Source: Utricularia gibba
Lineage: Eukaryota; Streptophyta; Magnoliopsida; Lamiales; Lentibulariaceae
NCBI GenBank assembly: GCA_002189035.1
Contig: NEEC01000002.1
Location: 3,619,001 to 3,683,000, forward strand
Direction of reading: 5' to 3'
DNA: 64,000 bases
The position numbers and the translations under genes are program-made. The first letter of the stretch is position 1. Each line of letters starts with the position of its first letter. The notes beneath the pieces are model-generated. The model searched no databases. It had not been told where the DNA came from and saw nothing but the letters and a program-made list of their open reading frames with translations. Positions 12,381 to 24,484 of the stretch are shown here, one piece after another.

Positions 12381-13520
12381 TTATAAACTCAGAAAAGCAA
12401 CGTCAAAAAATTCAGGTTTTTCAAGAAAATAATCAAGATAACTTAAAAATTCAAAATCAGAAAAAGAAATACGATTAGAATCAAAGATTTCAGTGAGGCA
12501 TTTGAGCAAGGGATCTTGCTCATGGACCATCACTAAGTGTTCTACATCTGTGTCAAATGTAGATATTTGACAAATCTCGTTAATCTGGTCTGCATACTGC
12601 ATGGCTTTTTCCAAGCTGAAGTCCAGCATATGACCGTTGAACTGTAGGGAAATTGTGCTGGCTTGGACATCAATTTTTGTGCCTTTAGTAGCCATAAACG
12701 GTCGTCCCAAAATGATGGACTCCGAAATCATAGGATTTTCACTCTCCATGGGAATAACTAAAAAGTCAGCAAGAAAAATCAAATCTTTAACATACAAAAA
12801 CACATCATCAACTCTACCATCAGGCTTCACATGTGATCTATCAGTTAATTGACAAACAACACTAGTAGACTCAAGTTTACCTAGCTTAGATGCAAGAGAA
12901 AGATAAAGAGATCTGGGCATAACATTAACCGATGCTCCTAAGTCACACATGGCAATTGAAATTTTGATCTCACCAATAGTAATAGGTATGCAAAACATAC
13001 CTAGATTCTTACACTTTCGTGAAAGCCTTGTCTGAATAATTACTGAAATATTTTCAATCAAAGGAATTACCTCTTCCACTTTTGCCTTCTTTTTGGGATC
13101 ACATAAGTCCTTCAACATTTTTGCAGATTTCGTCACTTGATCTATCATCTCCAATAAAGGAATGTTCACGTTCATCTTCTTCATCACCTCCATAAATGCT
13201 TTCAATCCATATTTGTCCTTGCTTTTCCTTCGAAGTCTCATAGGAAAAGGAGGTGAAATGACTAGAGACTTGGGTTGATCAACTTCATGCGGCTCCTTCT
13301 CCTTCACTTCTTAAGGTGGCAGTGGTACATCAGTGTTATGTACTGGAGAGCCATCAGGATTCTCTAAAATAATCTCTTCATCCACGTCATCATCACTGTC
13401 CAAAACTTCTAATTCTTTTTCTTCAAATCTGTCCACCTTAGTCATAAACCATGGGTAAGGTTCCGGTAGATCCTTCTCACTTCTTAAAGATATTGCATTG
13501 ATGTGCTCTGAGTTCTTCAC
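12381..13520 (-). pseudogene. Aspartic protease region of Athila element A
   Basis: A 308-codon open frame (13307-12381) follows a short acidic piece (13520-13311). It contains the retropepsin-like active site CDLGASVNVMPRSLY (about 12945), with D-L-G-A in place of D-S/T-G as in Athila. Downstream is the flap-equivalent ESIILGRPFMATKGTKIDV (about 12700). Upstream, PPFPMRLRRKSKDKYGLKAF is the usual linker of these polyproteins. A stop separates the two pieces. The domain itself looks intact, but the flanking frames are not. Confidence 0.75.
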
Positions 13521-13529
13521 TGGCTAGAA

Positions 13530-14840
13530 TGGCAATGCTCCTTGCGCCTCCAGTCGGTTCATAGCTTGAACCAGTTGGGTAATCTGAGTTTGCATGCTTG
13601 TGATTCGTCCATCAAAGTCTTTTTGCGTGGCATGCATTTTGGTGGTACTTTCGGCAAGGGACTTTACCATGGACTCCAAATTATGATTTGGTTGATAAGG
13701 AACAAGGGGTTGATTTGGAACTCCAGTGATTTATAGAGGTTGAGGTGGAGCAGTGAGAGTTTTCTGAGGAACAATAAAAGAGTTCCCTAGTGATGGGGCT
13801 TGACTAGGAGGTACTAATTGTCTCTAGCAGAAACTAGAGTGGTCGCTTCTCGACATCTGGTAGTTTACGTAGTTGTAGGTTCCTCCTTAGTTCTGGTAGA
13901 ATGCGTTCACCTTTCTGTTGGCATCTCATGTATCATAGATCCTAGATCAAAAAGATGCGAGTTTGAAGATCCTTGATACTTTCCATGTTGTTAGAGAAAT
14001 GATTGGAAGCCAAGCTTCAAGGTATTGCTCATAGCAGCAAATTGAGCTAAAACTTCATAATTGTCCCCTTCATGCACTGATTTTACTGGCTTAGAAATCC
14101 TTCCAGGTGCTTGGTATGAGTGGTCATATCGGCTGAAAGTAGAATAAGAATTAGCAGCCATTTGTTCTATCAATCTTCGGGCATCAGCGCTGTGGTGGTT
14201 CTCTAGTAATGACCAATTACAAGCGGCATCCATTTGTCCTCTAATCATGGGGGTCAGTCCTTCGCAAAAATGTTGTAAAATTGAACCTCCAGTAAGTCCA
14301 TGTTGTGGATAAGTGTTATAGATCCAGTTGAACTGTCATAATACCATGTTGTAGCATGGTAACTAAAGCTCTTCTACCCGTGGAGGCTCTTCCTAGAGGT
14401 GCATATCGATCAATAAACTTCTGAACCATTTGCTCCCAGGTTGCAATAGAGGATGGTGGTAATCCATACAGCCATTCCAAGGCTCGCTTAGAGAAACTGA
14501 AAGGGAAGACCCGTAGCTTGACTTGGTTCTCCGTTGCACCTTTTGGGCGCATGGATGCACAAGCCGTGTGAAACTCTCTGAGATGACGATTTGGGTTTTC
14601 ATTTTCTCTCCCAGCGAACGTACGAATTGTTTGGAACAAATATGGGCGTAGCAAAAAGTCCTCTTCCACGTCAAAGATGATACATAATGGTCTGTCAGCA
14701 TGGTTGGCGGTGATTTCTTCTTTTATAGTCCTTAGTGTTGGGCCATGATTAGTGATCGGCAGAATTGGAAAAATTTGAGGATGTTGTTGTTGTTGTTCTC
14801 CGTGCATTATGGGGACTCTAGTAGATGGTTGAGCATCCAT
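13530..14840 (-). pseudogene. Gag of Athila element A
   Basis: The capsid-like part (14840-14316) contains the Retrotrans_gag signature KLRVFPFSFSKRALEWLYGL with PPSSIATWEQMVQKFIDRY. The next piece (14248-13991) has NHHSADARRLIEQMAANSYS, typical of the region before the nucleocapsid. Below about 13990 only fragments survive, including a QTQITQLVQAMNRLE-like heptad read at about 13600-13550. No zinc knuckle was found. A frameshift or deletion lies at 14316-14249. Confidence 0.75.
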
Positions 14841-15081
14841 TTCTTCGTCAGTAGATGCACTGGAGGTTAATTATCTCTTTTTCGTCAGAAATGTGCGCTC
14901 AATCTCCGGATCCAAGGGACACAAGATTTCTGGATATGATCTCAAGCTTCGGTAAACCTTCGGTGAAGCTGAATGCATAAAAAAAAATAGCAGCAAAACG
15001 GAAACAAAAGAAAAACAAAAAGAAAGAAAGAAAAGAAAAGAAAAAAAACTATACACAACACTAAACACAAATATACACAAC

Positions 15082-15099
15082 TCCCCGGCAACGGCGCCA
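15082..15099 (-). promoter_or_regulatory. Primer binding site of element A
   Basis: On minus the sequence is TGGCGCCGTTGCCGGGGA, six bases after the LTR end. It is complementary to the 3' end of plant tRNA-Asp, the primer usual for Athila elements. Confidence 0.8.
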
Positions 15100-15105
15100 A
15101 AAATG

Positions 15106-15694
15106 TGTTGCGTGTCGTTTCCTCAAAAAATTTTAAATATATAAAACATAAAACACAAAAGAGCATAGTACGAGTATAGAAACAAGGAATAGCCTACTCT
15201 CCCTTATACTCTGATTGACAAGGAGGTACGGGAATAGCCTCATGTGATTCCTCCTTGGAGGATTAAGAAGATAAGAGGATTGCCATCAATTGTCTTCAAA
15301 ACCGAATTGCGCACGTGTGCCCAGCTATTGCCAATGACCAGTGGCAGGTAAAGATCACTAGTTAGCGCCCAATCATTGATGCAGACTTTGACATGGCGTA
15401 AGTGAGAAGCCTTGACCAATGTTAGTCTTCTGCCCACAATCGTTCCAACTCGCGTACAAGGCACAAAAAGTCAAAGTTTGACCACCTGCAATACTCCTAC
15501 AACACTCCATGACTGCCTCCTGACATATCTTGGTCAAAGTGCACGAAAAAAATAGAAAAAATATATACACAATAGGAAAATAGGATTTTTCTAAAAAAAT
15601 CAATTAATTATTAATATAATTCTTAATTGTGTGACTTAACACTAAATTAATACAGAATAATACCTAATAATAAACTAGAAAATGACACTTAACA
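15106..15694 (-). repeat. 5' LTR of element A, internally deleted
   Basis: It begins TGTTAAGTGTCATTTTCTAG (read on minus from 15694) and ends CGACACGCAACA at 15106. Compared with the 3' LTR it lacks two internal blocks, corresponding to about 4202-4425 and about 4590-5105. It is 589 bp long against about 1.26 kb for the truncated partner. Confidence 0.75.
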
Positions 15695-15988
15695 AAACAC
15701 TGAGAACTGACCTACTTGTACAAACTTTGGGGGTGTTATTCTAAAATAGTTCTATTCAGTGACCGTTATAGCACGATCCCTTGTTTTGTGGGATTATGGA
15801 ATTAACCACACTACCAAAGCTATTTCACCTCTTGTGATAACCCATGTTTTCTCCATACTCAAATCTAACCCCGACACTCTCAGCTCGCAAAGAGATTAGA
15901 CAGAATGTATCTTACCAATGATATGCGATTGAGCCATTCTCCTTAGGTGTTTGAAGTCAACCTTTGATTCTTTCACACTCTTTTAGGG
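15695..15988. other. Flanking DNA, no gene seen
   Basis: This short stretch between element A and a dispersed repeat has no ORF or motif I recognise. Confidence 0.4.
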
Positions 15989-16660
15989 TTATGGAACTAA
16001 AAATCACGTTGATAAAGAAAATTTGCAAAAAAAAGAATCAAACCTCAAACTAAATGTTGCAAAACATAGTAAAATAATCATACATGTAGGACTTGTGCAA
16101 GCAAAGCTTCACAATAGATCCTTAGGCTCAAATGCTCATACGCACATACTTGATTCTAAACAACAAAAGTTAATGAAAAACGAAAGAAAAGGAGTGCAAA
16201 ATATGTTGGACTTGACTCTAAACCTTAAATTGACTCTCATTTCTTTGATCCTTGGGTTCGTATTTTTATATAATGGTGATGATTTGTCAAACTTTCTTAA
16301 TAGGTTCATATCAAATCTTCTAGCCAGATCTTATAAGATGTGATGCAAATCTTCTAGAATAGGATTTAAATTTTTCAAAATAAAATACAAATTTTATCTT
16401 ATTTGAGAATATTTGACTGAGTTTTCATTCGGATATATCAAATCTTTGATTCCACCAAAGTCAACTCTGAAATTCTCCAAATTATATCAAAATTATTTTG
16501 AAAAATTAAAAAATACACTTACTTTTCAAAAAAATCAAATTGGCGTGAAGAAAATAAAATTCTTTTAAAAGAATAAGGAAAGGAAAATAAAAATAATGCA
16601 AAATCATCCTAAAAGAGTGGTAAAAATAATAAATATAAATGATAAGAAATCAATTATAAA
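15989..16660 (+). repeat. Dispersed repeat R1, copy 1
   Basis: About 670 bp aligns collinearly with 40502-41180. Shared blocks include ATCACGTTGATAAAGAAAA, TTTTTATATAATGGTGATGA (variant) and ATCAAATCTTCTAGCCAGAT (variant). The copies differ at many sites, with C/G in copy 2 often T/A here, as expected after cytosine methylation decay. A TATATAATGG core may be a promoter if this is an LTR. Identity unknown. Confidence 0.65.
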
Positions 16661-18719
16661 GTTATACAAAATACGTTAATGTATAATTCTACATCTAGGT
16701 TATAATAACTAAATGACAATCTTTTCATAAAAAAATAAAAATTCAAATAAAAAAAATTATACTATTTATTATTTCTATAAAATTATTAATAGTTTCTGAA
16801 TTCAATTTTCTTTAAAATAAATAAATCTGATTCTTTTTAATATATTATAATTATTTTAAATTATATAGTGTAAATAAATAATGAAAATAATTAATACACA
16901 ACTATTGATTTTTGTACGTAAATCATTTAAGTAAATTTTCTTTTATTTTGAATAAATATACCCATTTAAAATATATTTGTAATTATTTTAAATTGTATTT
17001 ATTAATTATAAATTATTAATTTAAATAGTAATTAAATATTATTTTTTATTCAAGTGATTTAAAGTAATTCTTAAATGAAATGTTTTTATTATAATTAATA
17101 AAAATTGTTTTCAATTTTTTAGATTATAAAAAAAATCAAATTATTAAATTAATTCGAATATATTAAGAGAATAAAATTAATTGATAAAATTGTTTTACTT
17201 TTTATTATATGTGATATTTTGTAAAAAATATCCACTTGATTGATATTTACTAAATACATAATCTTGAGCATTGCCATTTCCCAAAGTGAGCCCTACCGAA
17301 TTTCAAATGATAGAATGATTGACCCTTACAACTTGTTGATATTATTTATGTTTTTAAAGTAATTGCATGATTCAAGGCATCGGTTTCGCTATTGTTTACT
17401 TAAATATTCACATTTTTCGTAATTTGAGAATTGTGATCTTCGTTTCCATTGTGTTCTGTTTTTCTACACTTTTATATATTCGGATATAATGTTTTGAAAT
17501 TCATCTAGGGTTCAAAAATTTTTACTGTAGTTTTTCGATTTGAATTTCAAGTATACACACGCTTATAAATTACGGAAAAAAGGGTATGCTTTAAATATTT
17601 GATCGAAGTAAATAAAATTTGATGTATATTTAAATTAAAATATTTTAATAAAAAGAAAAAAAAACGTAAGGTATGCCTGGTACGAGCGCTTGGTTATCTC
17701 GACAGCCCGTTGAAGAAGATACGCAAGCCGGCACTGATTTGTTGCATGGGGCTGGGCCCAAGAGTGGGTGGGAAGGAATCCTTTACTTGAATACCCAGAA
17801 GGAGAAAGAAACCGAGAAAGCAAGGGGGGAAAAGGGAGCGGAGCATGATTCCGAATTAGGGCATGCATAGGAGAAGCGGTGTCCAGCTTTTCAGAATCGC
17901 CAGTCAGCTCATGTCAAATCACCCCAGAATCCCATTGCATCACGCAAATTCTTTATGATCAATCACCACTCTCTCTCTCTCTCTCTCGCTCGCTAGGTGG
18001 AATGGAAGGAGGCCTTTACCTTCGTACAACAGCACTATCTACCCAGCCAAGGTCGCTCGCTGTTCTTGAAGTATTCCCATTTTAAAAGTAGCATCTTCAG
18101 GATCAACGGAGTTTGGATTCCGGAGACCTAAAGGAGACAGCCACTACTTTGTTCCTGTGGTGAGCAAGGAAAGAAAGAACATCGGGAGACGGGCTGTCCA
18201 TTTCTGCAGCCTTCTTTGCCTTCGGCTTGGACCGGTTCGATCACCTGGCAGCATCCGTACACCTTTTTCTCGCTGACGGATCTCCAGTTTTTTGACTTTT
18301 TTCTACATGGCCACAGACCTCTCTTCTCCTCAGCCAACCACCCCACTGAACACAACTTTAGTTTCATGTATAAAAACTTACTCGCGCCTTATTTTCCTCT
18401 CTCCAGCACACGAGACAGAGAGAAAAAAAAAAAAAAAAGTGGGGACGTGGATTACTCCACTACTTTACTTGCATGACGCATGCATCGAAAATGATTCCCC
18501 CCCCCCCTTTTTATTGCCGAGTTTTTAAAATTGAGTTCTAGATTAGGAGATAGGTCAAGCTAGAAGATGCTCTCAATTTCCGGAAAAGAAGACGTGGGTA
18601 GGTGACATTGTGTGCTCTCCTTGATCCAAATCATTACTTCTTCTGCCATAAGAGTAATAAGGGGATTCGAAAACCATAAAAATTCTTCCATGATCATAAG
18701 TTCACACAACTTTTGTGAC
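16661..18719. other. Intergenic region downstream of the trihelix gene
   Basis: Positions 16.66-17.65 kb are extremely AT-rich with no coding signal. From about 17.66 kb the composition changes sharply to mixed GC. That part contains a (CT)n tract (about 17967-17987) and a C-run near 18497. Its short ORFs match no family I know. The last few hundred bases probably include the 3' UTR of the minus-strand trihelix gene. Confidence 0.4.
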
Positions 18720-20970
18720 TTAGGGTTCTTTTCTAGCCGACAGGTATAATTGAAAGGTATCCATCACCTTACATATGCTGCAGCAGCAGTGAAGCGCACA
18801 AGTGGGAAAATTCCGTTTTTTAATCCCCAATCCTTCCATTCCCATCGCCATGAAGTATCTTAAGAGGTTGTCATTGCTCAACCCACCCCCAATGATTCTA
18901 TTTGGCGAAGAGTTCCTTATTATTCCTTGCTCATTTCCCAAGTACACTCCTCCTCCTCCTCCTTGATCGCTAAACGGATCAAAATAATTCTCCGTCTTAT
19001 TTTGAACCATATAATTGTTCACGCTTTCCCACTTCTCTTTGCATGCCAATGGGCTCCTTTCGTATCCAAAGCATGTCATTTTGGATGATACTTCCTTCCA
19101 CGCCATCTCTTCTGAAACTCCCCTTTGCATCTCTACTGATTTTCTTAGTTGGATCAGTTTACTGACCTCCACTTCCGACCAGAAATCGGCTTTAGTCGAG
19201 TTTGTCGGTGCCGTTTCTCCTGCAATTTTATGCAATGCGTCCATCAAAGCTGTGTCCCGAGCCTTCATCCATGCTCGTTCTCTTGCCCAAAGTTGTTGCC
19301 GTAGCTCGATTCGCGCTGCGTCTTGCTTCCTCCATCCTTCCTCCCTCAAGGTTCGCTCTTTATCCTTATCTTCAATTGCTCTCATCATCTTATCCATCCA
19401 AGCTTCTTGCTTATCTATCAGTTTCTTCATGTGGGAATCTATGAAATCTCTTATTTTTAATTTCCAACTCCTTCTAATTCCTCTATTCCTATTGTCTGAA
19501 TCACCATTCTCGGACTTCGCCCTATCATCGGACGAATTATCATCCGGGTTGTCGGAGAAGTCTGAGAGGCTTAAGCTCGTTTCCGACAGCTTCTCGTCAT
19601 CAGGATATCTTTGTTGGTTTGTAGCTTTCTTCCTGTGACTGTAATGAAAACTTCCACTGGCGTGCTGGGATTCCGATGCTGAACCTGAAATGTTTGATTC
19701 ACCATACAAGGCTTCAAGTTGCCTGAAAAACCTGTAGTGTTTGCCGTCTTGTCTCCCGGCTTTTCCTTCTTTAGTCTTCTTGTAATACTTGTACAAGTTT
19801 TGGAACTTCTCCCTACATTTCTTTCCACTCCTCTGATATCCATGCTCTTCGGACATGATCCTAGATGACATAAAATTCAACCTTGAAACTTCCAGAGCAG
19901 AGTGTGAAGAATCACATAAAAGAATGCAAAGTGGATTCCAAAGAATAAAGAAGAGCTAAAGAACCCTAATTTCATGTGATAATGACTCAATAATATGAGT
20001 AAATTGATCGTAAACAAGATTAGTTTCACAGAAATCGAGTGCAGCAAGGAGCGAATTCACTTGCTAATTACCACGAGGCAGTCCCCATCCTTGCTAGTTG
20101 CAACATCAAAACTAGTGAAATCTCTAAGCAAAAGAAAGAAACAAAAAAAAAGATTGACGAAAAAGTGGTGAACGTTATTGCTAAAGCCTCAAACAAAAGG
20201 CACTGGGGTATCTTATTCTCGGACAGACAAGGGCTGTAACAAGTTCAGAAGGTAACAAGTAAATAGAAAGTTACAGAATCTTCCGATGAGTCTTTTAACT
20301 GCCACTTCCAACTTAGCTTCTGTCATTTTCGTGTAAAAAAATGAATTTTCTAGTGGAAGAAGAGGAAGAAGAAGAAGAAGATGCATAAGATTTAGGTTAA
20401 ATTCTGCACAAGTGAAAAGCATAAACCCTTTTTCTCAACACGCGAGAAAAAAGCCTTTCTGCTTTGAATTGCGATCTTGAGGTTAGATTTCTTAGAGGAA
20501 GTAGATTCTGGGTTTCGTCCAAATCGATGGATCTAATGAAAATATTGGAGATCCAAGCGGTTTGGGAATGGTGTATTTGAGCATGAATTATTGCAGAGCG
20601 GAGCAACGAACCTTGAAACTTCATCCCACAAGGGACCCTTTTGATTGGTTTCCTTGAACTTAGAATCCAGCTTAGACCTAATCTCAAGAAGTGTAAGCGT
20701 CTCCTGCCTCGGCCACCTCCCGTTCGCGGCGTCCCCTCCTCCGCTCGGCGCCGTGATAAGAAACCCAGCACCGGACGTGGAGGCGGCGGCAGTGGGGTTG
20801 GCAGTGGTGGTGGAGGTGGCATTCAGGGAATCCGGGCGGAACATGAGCATGTCGTATGGCTGAGAAAGAGGGAAGGCGCTGAGAGTCTGCGACTGAGAGA
20901 TGGCTGGAAAGATGGACCTCCCGGCGATGAAATGACGGAGATCGGCGATGCCGTACTGATCCTCCTCCAT
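18720..20970 (-). CDS. PTL: PETAL LOSS-type trihelix (GT-2 class) transcription factor
   Basis: Two coding exons, 20970-20612 and 19860-18720, join across a 751-bp intron (AAG|GT...CTAG|GATC) into 499 codons. The N-terminal trihelix (about 84-150) reads GRWPRQETLTLLEIRSKLD and then GYQRSGKKCREKFQNLYKYY; the intron splits it after DEVS. The middle (about 252-335) is highly charged, probably coiled coil. The second trihelix (about 346-404) contains YERSPLACKEKWESVNNYM and is more diverged. Two DNA-binding trihelices with a central helix define GT-2 factors. The start EEDQYGIADLRHFI and the sequence of the first trihelix point to PTL, which represses growth between sepals and affects petals in Arabidopsis. 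GTL1/DF1 paralogues are the alternative. The protein acts in the nucleus. The start was chosen because it begins the conserved N-terminus. Confidence 0.9.
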
Positions 20971-23387
20971 GTGAGTGGTTGTATGCGATTCGGGAAATGG
21001 AAGAAAAAGGATGCGGCAGAAGCGGGTCGTGGTCTGTGGGGAAGGGGCTTTGGATTGATTTGAAGGCCAATGGTAATGAAATGGACCCTTATCCTTCTTA
21101 TTAGTATTTTTTTTATTACTATTCTTTGATTTCTGGAAATCAGATCAAAAATTAAAAAAAAAAAAAAAAACCTTGGAGTAAGGGCGGGGATGGGGGGGGG
21201 GGGGGGGGGGTGGTGGTGGCCGTACCATACAGTGAATACAACCGGAGAAGGTAAGAGGCCGCGCCCTTTTCAGGCAGGCTTCATTCCAATTCCACGTAAG
21301 ATGAATGAATGAGGGGAGGGGGGAGGGTAGGGTTTGGGATCCCCTTGTTCCTGAATGCCCAAATCCAACAACTGAGAAATGTGGTTTCAATTTGGTGAAG
21401 TTGGAATTCATTGCTGTTGGGTTAGGCCTAGAAAGGCATAGGTCTCAAAGTATGTTTTTATGTCATTTTCCCCGTTGGTGTGGGCAGACTCCAGAGGAGT
21501 GACCTTGTCCTCATTGACGCGACGTCTCTGGATGTAACCAAAGGCAATGGACCCATCCAACGAATCATCGCTATGATTTCAAGGGTAAAAATCCAAAACC
21601 GCTTTATTCCTCGTTGTCCGATTATTTTGGCAAAACCCATTGCACTCACATCCGCCGCGCTGCGACCCAAACCCGGGTTTCTTGCGCCTACACAAAACCT
21701 ACCACAGGCGGCTTTCCTAGGAAAATAGGAATGTCGAAGACGACAAAGAAAAGGGGGGAGGGAATATCATCGCCACGAAAATGGATCCTTCCTGCGGACC
21801 AAGGGGCTGGGCTGAGTGAGTAATAACTGCTTCTTTTTTTTTCTTTTCTTTTCTTCTGTTTAATACACTCGCTTTCGTGATAGATTTGTATGAGGAGACC
21901 ATGATCCATGTGTGGGGGGACACCCATGGGAGGAAATAAACTCTGAAAATCATCATGTCTCTAAAGCATCTATGTAGTCAATGATAAAGAGATGGTCCAT
22001 ATGTTTGAAACCAATTTTATTGTGCAGGAGCCTCATTATTGAGCGAGCCTGCATCATCATCTATCTCTCATAGCGCCAACTTGCTGGGTTAAACCTCCCA
22101 AATTCTCAAAACCTGACAATTCATCCCATGGGTTTAGGTTTACGGGAGAAAAAGAAGCAGCAGCAGCTACATCTGATACTGTTCTTGGAGAACACCAATT
22201 GACAATGCTGTCTGTTCTGTGCTCTACAGTTGACAGCTGCGTGTGGCTGGTTTCATCAGTATCGAAGGGGAGGGAGCCGGAGGGAAGCTTCAAAAAAATT
22301 ACTTTATCGCTTCCAAGTTGCATGACAAGGCACTGAACCCAAGCTTCCGACTGGCGACTGCATTGCCCCAGGTCTAACCCAGTGCACGCACCTACCTACC
22401 CCCGACCCGACGTTTGTTTGTTTGAAGGGTCTGACTTGTAATGCAATGCCATGTGGCACTGGTTTTGGTCTTCCTAAAAAATGTGATCTCGTGAACTAAC
22501 TCTCCAATGCATGGCAAGTGACTCACAAATAATACTTGAAAAGCTGAAGTTTCAGCCGCGGGCTGGTTCTTTGCAAAGCAAAAAGCAATAAAAGGGGAGG
22601 GGAGGGGAGGGGAGGGGAGGGGAAAGAGGTGGTGGACCAATGAGAGCCTCAATAATGGAGACCAGTTGAGAATAAAATGGATTACATGAAAATAGAATAC
22701 TGAAACTTATTACACATATCCATGAGTTGTCTCTTCCTATCCTATGTACACTGACCACTCTGTCCCCTCCCATATTCATATCTGAATGCAGACCTCATTT
22801 TATATTGTTATTCTCACATCACCCCACTTGCAAGATAAAGGAAGGGAGGGAAGAGGAACTGCACGGAGCGGCGTAGCGCCTGTTGGGACGCTGAATTTGC
22901 TCCATCCGCAGCTGCCATTTCCTCCTCCCTCCTAGGCAGGCCAGCATGAGGGGTGGGGCGGCGCGCTGTGGACCACCGCGGCGACCATCCGTAGACCTGA
23001 TCAGGTGCTGTGGAGAACACGAGATTAAAGCAGATCGCGTCGGGTTTAGGGGGATCCGCTCCTCTCACCGCCGTTGGATTGGATTCTCGTCTCGTGTTTG
23101 GATCGAGATTCGTGCTGGTTGGTTCCATGAATAAAAAAAAAAAACATTTCAAGGGAATCTATAAGAGGACCGAGTACCCATCCAATATGTTTCTAGACTT
23201 CCACGCAGGTGCCTCTGTCCTGGGCCCAGAGCTAACGTGGGCCTGCTCCAGTACCCTTTTTCGAGCAGATAAAAGGTATTTGAACGCATATCCGGAAGAA
23301 AGATGATAACCAAAAAAGAAAAAGGAAAAGGGTAACCAAGTATAACAAATTGGCAAGAAGAAGAACAAGTATAGGCTTGCGCATGCT
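20971..23387. other. Upstream region of the trihelix gene
   Basis: No convincing gene is present. The first 100 bp or so is probably the leader of the trihelix gene. It holds A-rich (about 21152-21170) and G-rich (21192-21210, 19 Gs) homopolymers and a (GGGGA)n tract (about 22596-22622). A GC-rich patch at 22.86-23.10 kb contains overlapping ORFs on both strands, none recognisable. Confidence 0.4.
22596..22622. repeat. (GGGGA)n microsatellite
   Basis: Five to six tandem GGGGA units, a candidate G-quadruplex on the plus strand. Confidence 0.8.
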
Positions 23388-24484
23388 TCAATTACAGGTA
23401 CTCACAACACATTCCTCTTCTACTAGCAGTTTAAAGATGGCAAGTGCAACCTCCCCTGCTATCTCTTCCACATGCTTACCATGACCTTCACCATATATCG
23501 AATCGAACACGCTCATCGCCTCGGTTATGTCGATCGTGTCCTTATCTTCTACTTCGATAAGCGTCTCCGAGCTCTGTTTCTGCTCATCATTCGTCTGCGT
23601 TGCTATGCCATCAACTCTCCCGAGGGTCGTCTCATGTCTTGCTATCCCGTTGAAGCCTGCATTGAACCTCTCTTATCACACAGAGCAATCCCCACTGAAA
23701 AAATTGGAGGGTACCTTGGGCAATGAGAAATTTACTCTTCGAATTGTTGATGTCGAGACCGTAGTTTTCATGGACAATGTCAGGAGAGAAGGGAGGTTCC
23801 AGTACTGATACAGGGCTTGTTTGTTCTTTTTCATCATCATCATCTTCTTCTTCCCTTGAATCCTTTTTGGAATTTGCAAGCTTGCAGTTGCCAGTCTCCT
23901 GCTTTATTGAAAAAGGTTGGAATCTTTTCCGAGTTGTAATGACACTGCAGATTGAAAAGGGGCAAAAACGGAAGAAGAAAGCTTTTATCAGGCTGCTTTA
24001 CCGGAGAGTCGCCGGTGTGTAAGAAGGGGCTAATGTAGAAACGTGAGATGATCACGAAATCGGCCGCATTCTCCTCTGCCATGAACTTGGAACAACCTCT
24101 CAAGATCACTTTTTTATCACTGCAGCCGGAATGCCCCTCGTCCTGGGCCACCGCCGTTTTCCATGAATCCTTTTCGCGCTTTCTATTACCTCTCAGACTT
24201 CTGAATCTCTTCAACAAGGAATCGAACAACGCAAACCCAGAGCCTCTCCTTGCTCTATACTTCTGGATCCTCATCGCAGCCTCTACGAGAGGGGACGGAA
24301 TCTGTAGAGACACACCCTCGTCGTTACTCACGGGATGCGTCTTCGCCGGCGAGTGAGATCGGCGATCGGCGATGTAGCTCCTGAGACAAAACGCCTCCTG
24401 CTCCTTCCGGAGAAGCTCATGCAACAAACTCTGTTTCCCAGCCATGCTCATTTGCGGAGAAGATGAGTAAAGCAGCGATGGCAA
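23388..24484 (-). CDS. TRM28-like / DUF4378-type protein (tentative)
   Basis: Three exons (24484-24002, 23898-23715, 23656-23388) splice into 311 codons. Intron 1 (103 bp) has CCG|GTAAAG and AAGCAG|GAG. Intron 2 is only 58 bp (AAG|GTACCC, TGCAG|GC). The N-terminus has MAGKQSLLHELLRKEQEAF and SYIADRR, usual for a plant family with DUF4378-like C-termini. The middle contains EKEQTSPVSVLEPPF, a hallmark of that family. The end reads HVEEIAGEVALAIFKLLVEE, similar to the short motif closing TRM proteins. TRM proteins recruit TON1 to microtubule arrays. From memory, Arabidopsis TRM28 (At5g03670) lies beside PTL (At5g03680), which supports orthology. Met12 (24451) is an alternative start. Function is inferred only. 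Confidence 0.6.

Larger units (their letters stand above)
4171..15694 (-). mobile_element. Athila-type Ty3/gypsy retrotransposon, element A
   Basis: This is an old LTR retrotransposon on the minus strand. Reading from its 5' end: 5' LTR (15694-15106), primer site (15099-15082), gag, protease, reverse transcriptase, RNase H, integrase, env-like region, long 3' untranslated part, polypurine tract (5447-5430) and 3' LTR (5429 to about 4171). The order, the tRNA-Asp primer site and the extra ORF after integrase mark the Athila clade. Every ORF is broken. The left LTR is truncated, so no target duplication can be read. A foreign block of about 1.34 kb sits in the env-like region. Element D (52856-57911) is a second member of the same family and serves as an internal reference. 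Confidence 0.85.

Noticed and set aside
14871-15166. Phe/Leu-rich small minus ORFs
   Set aside because: Translation of an A/G-rich leader near the element A primer site; composition artefact.
19015-19638. 207-codon plus ORF
   Set aside because: Antisense shadow of the second PTL exon, which has clear trihelix homology.
22814-23152. GC-rich ORFs on both strands
   Set aside because: No family match and no splice partners found; high GC alone keeps frames open.
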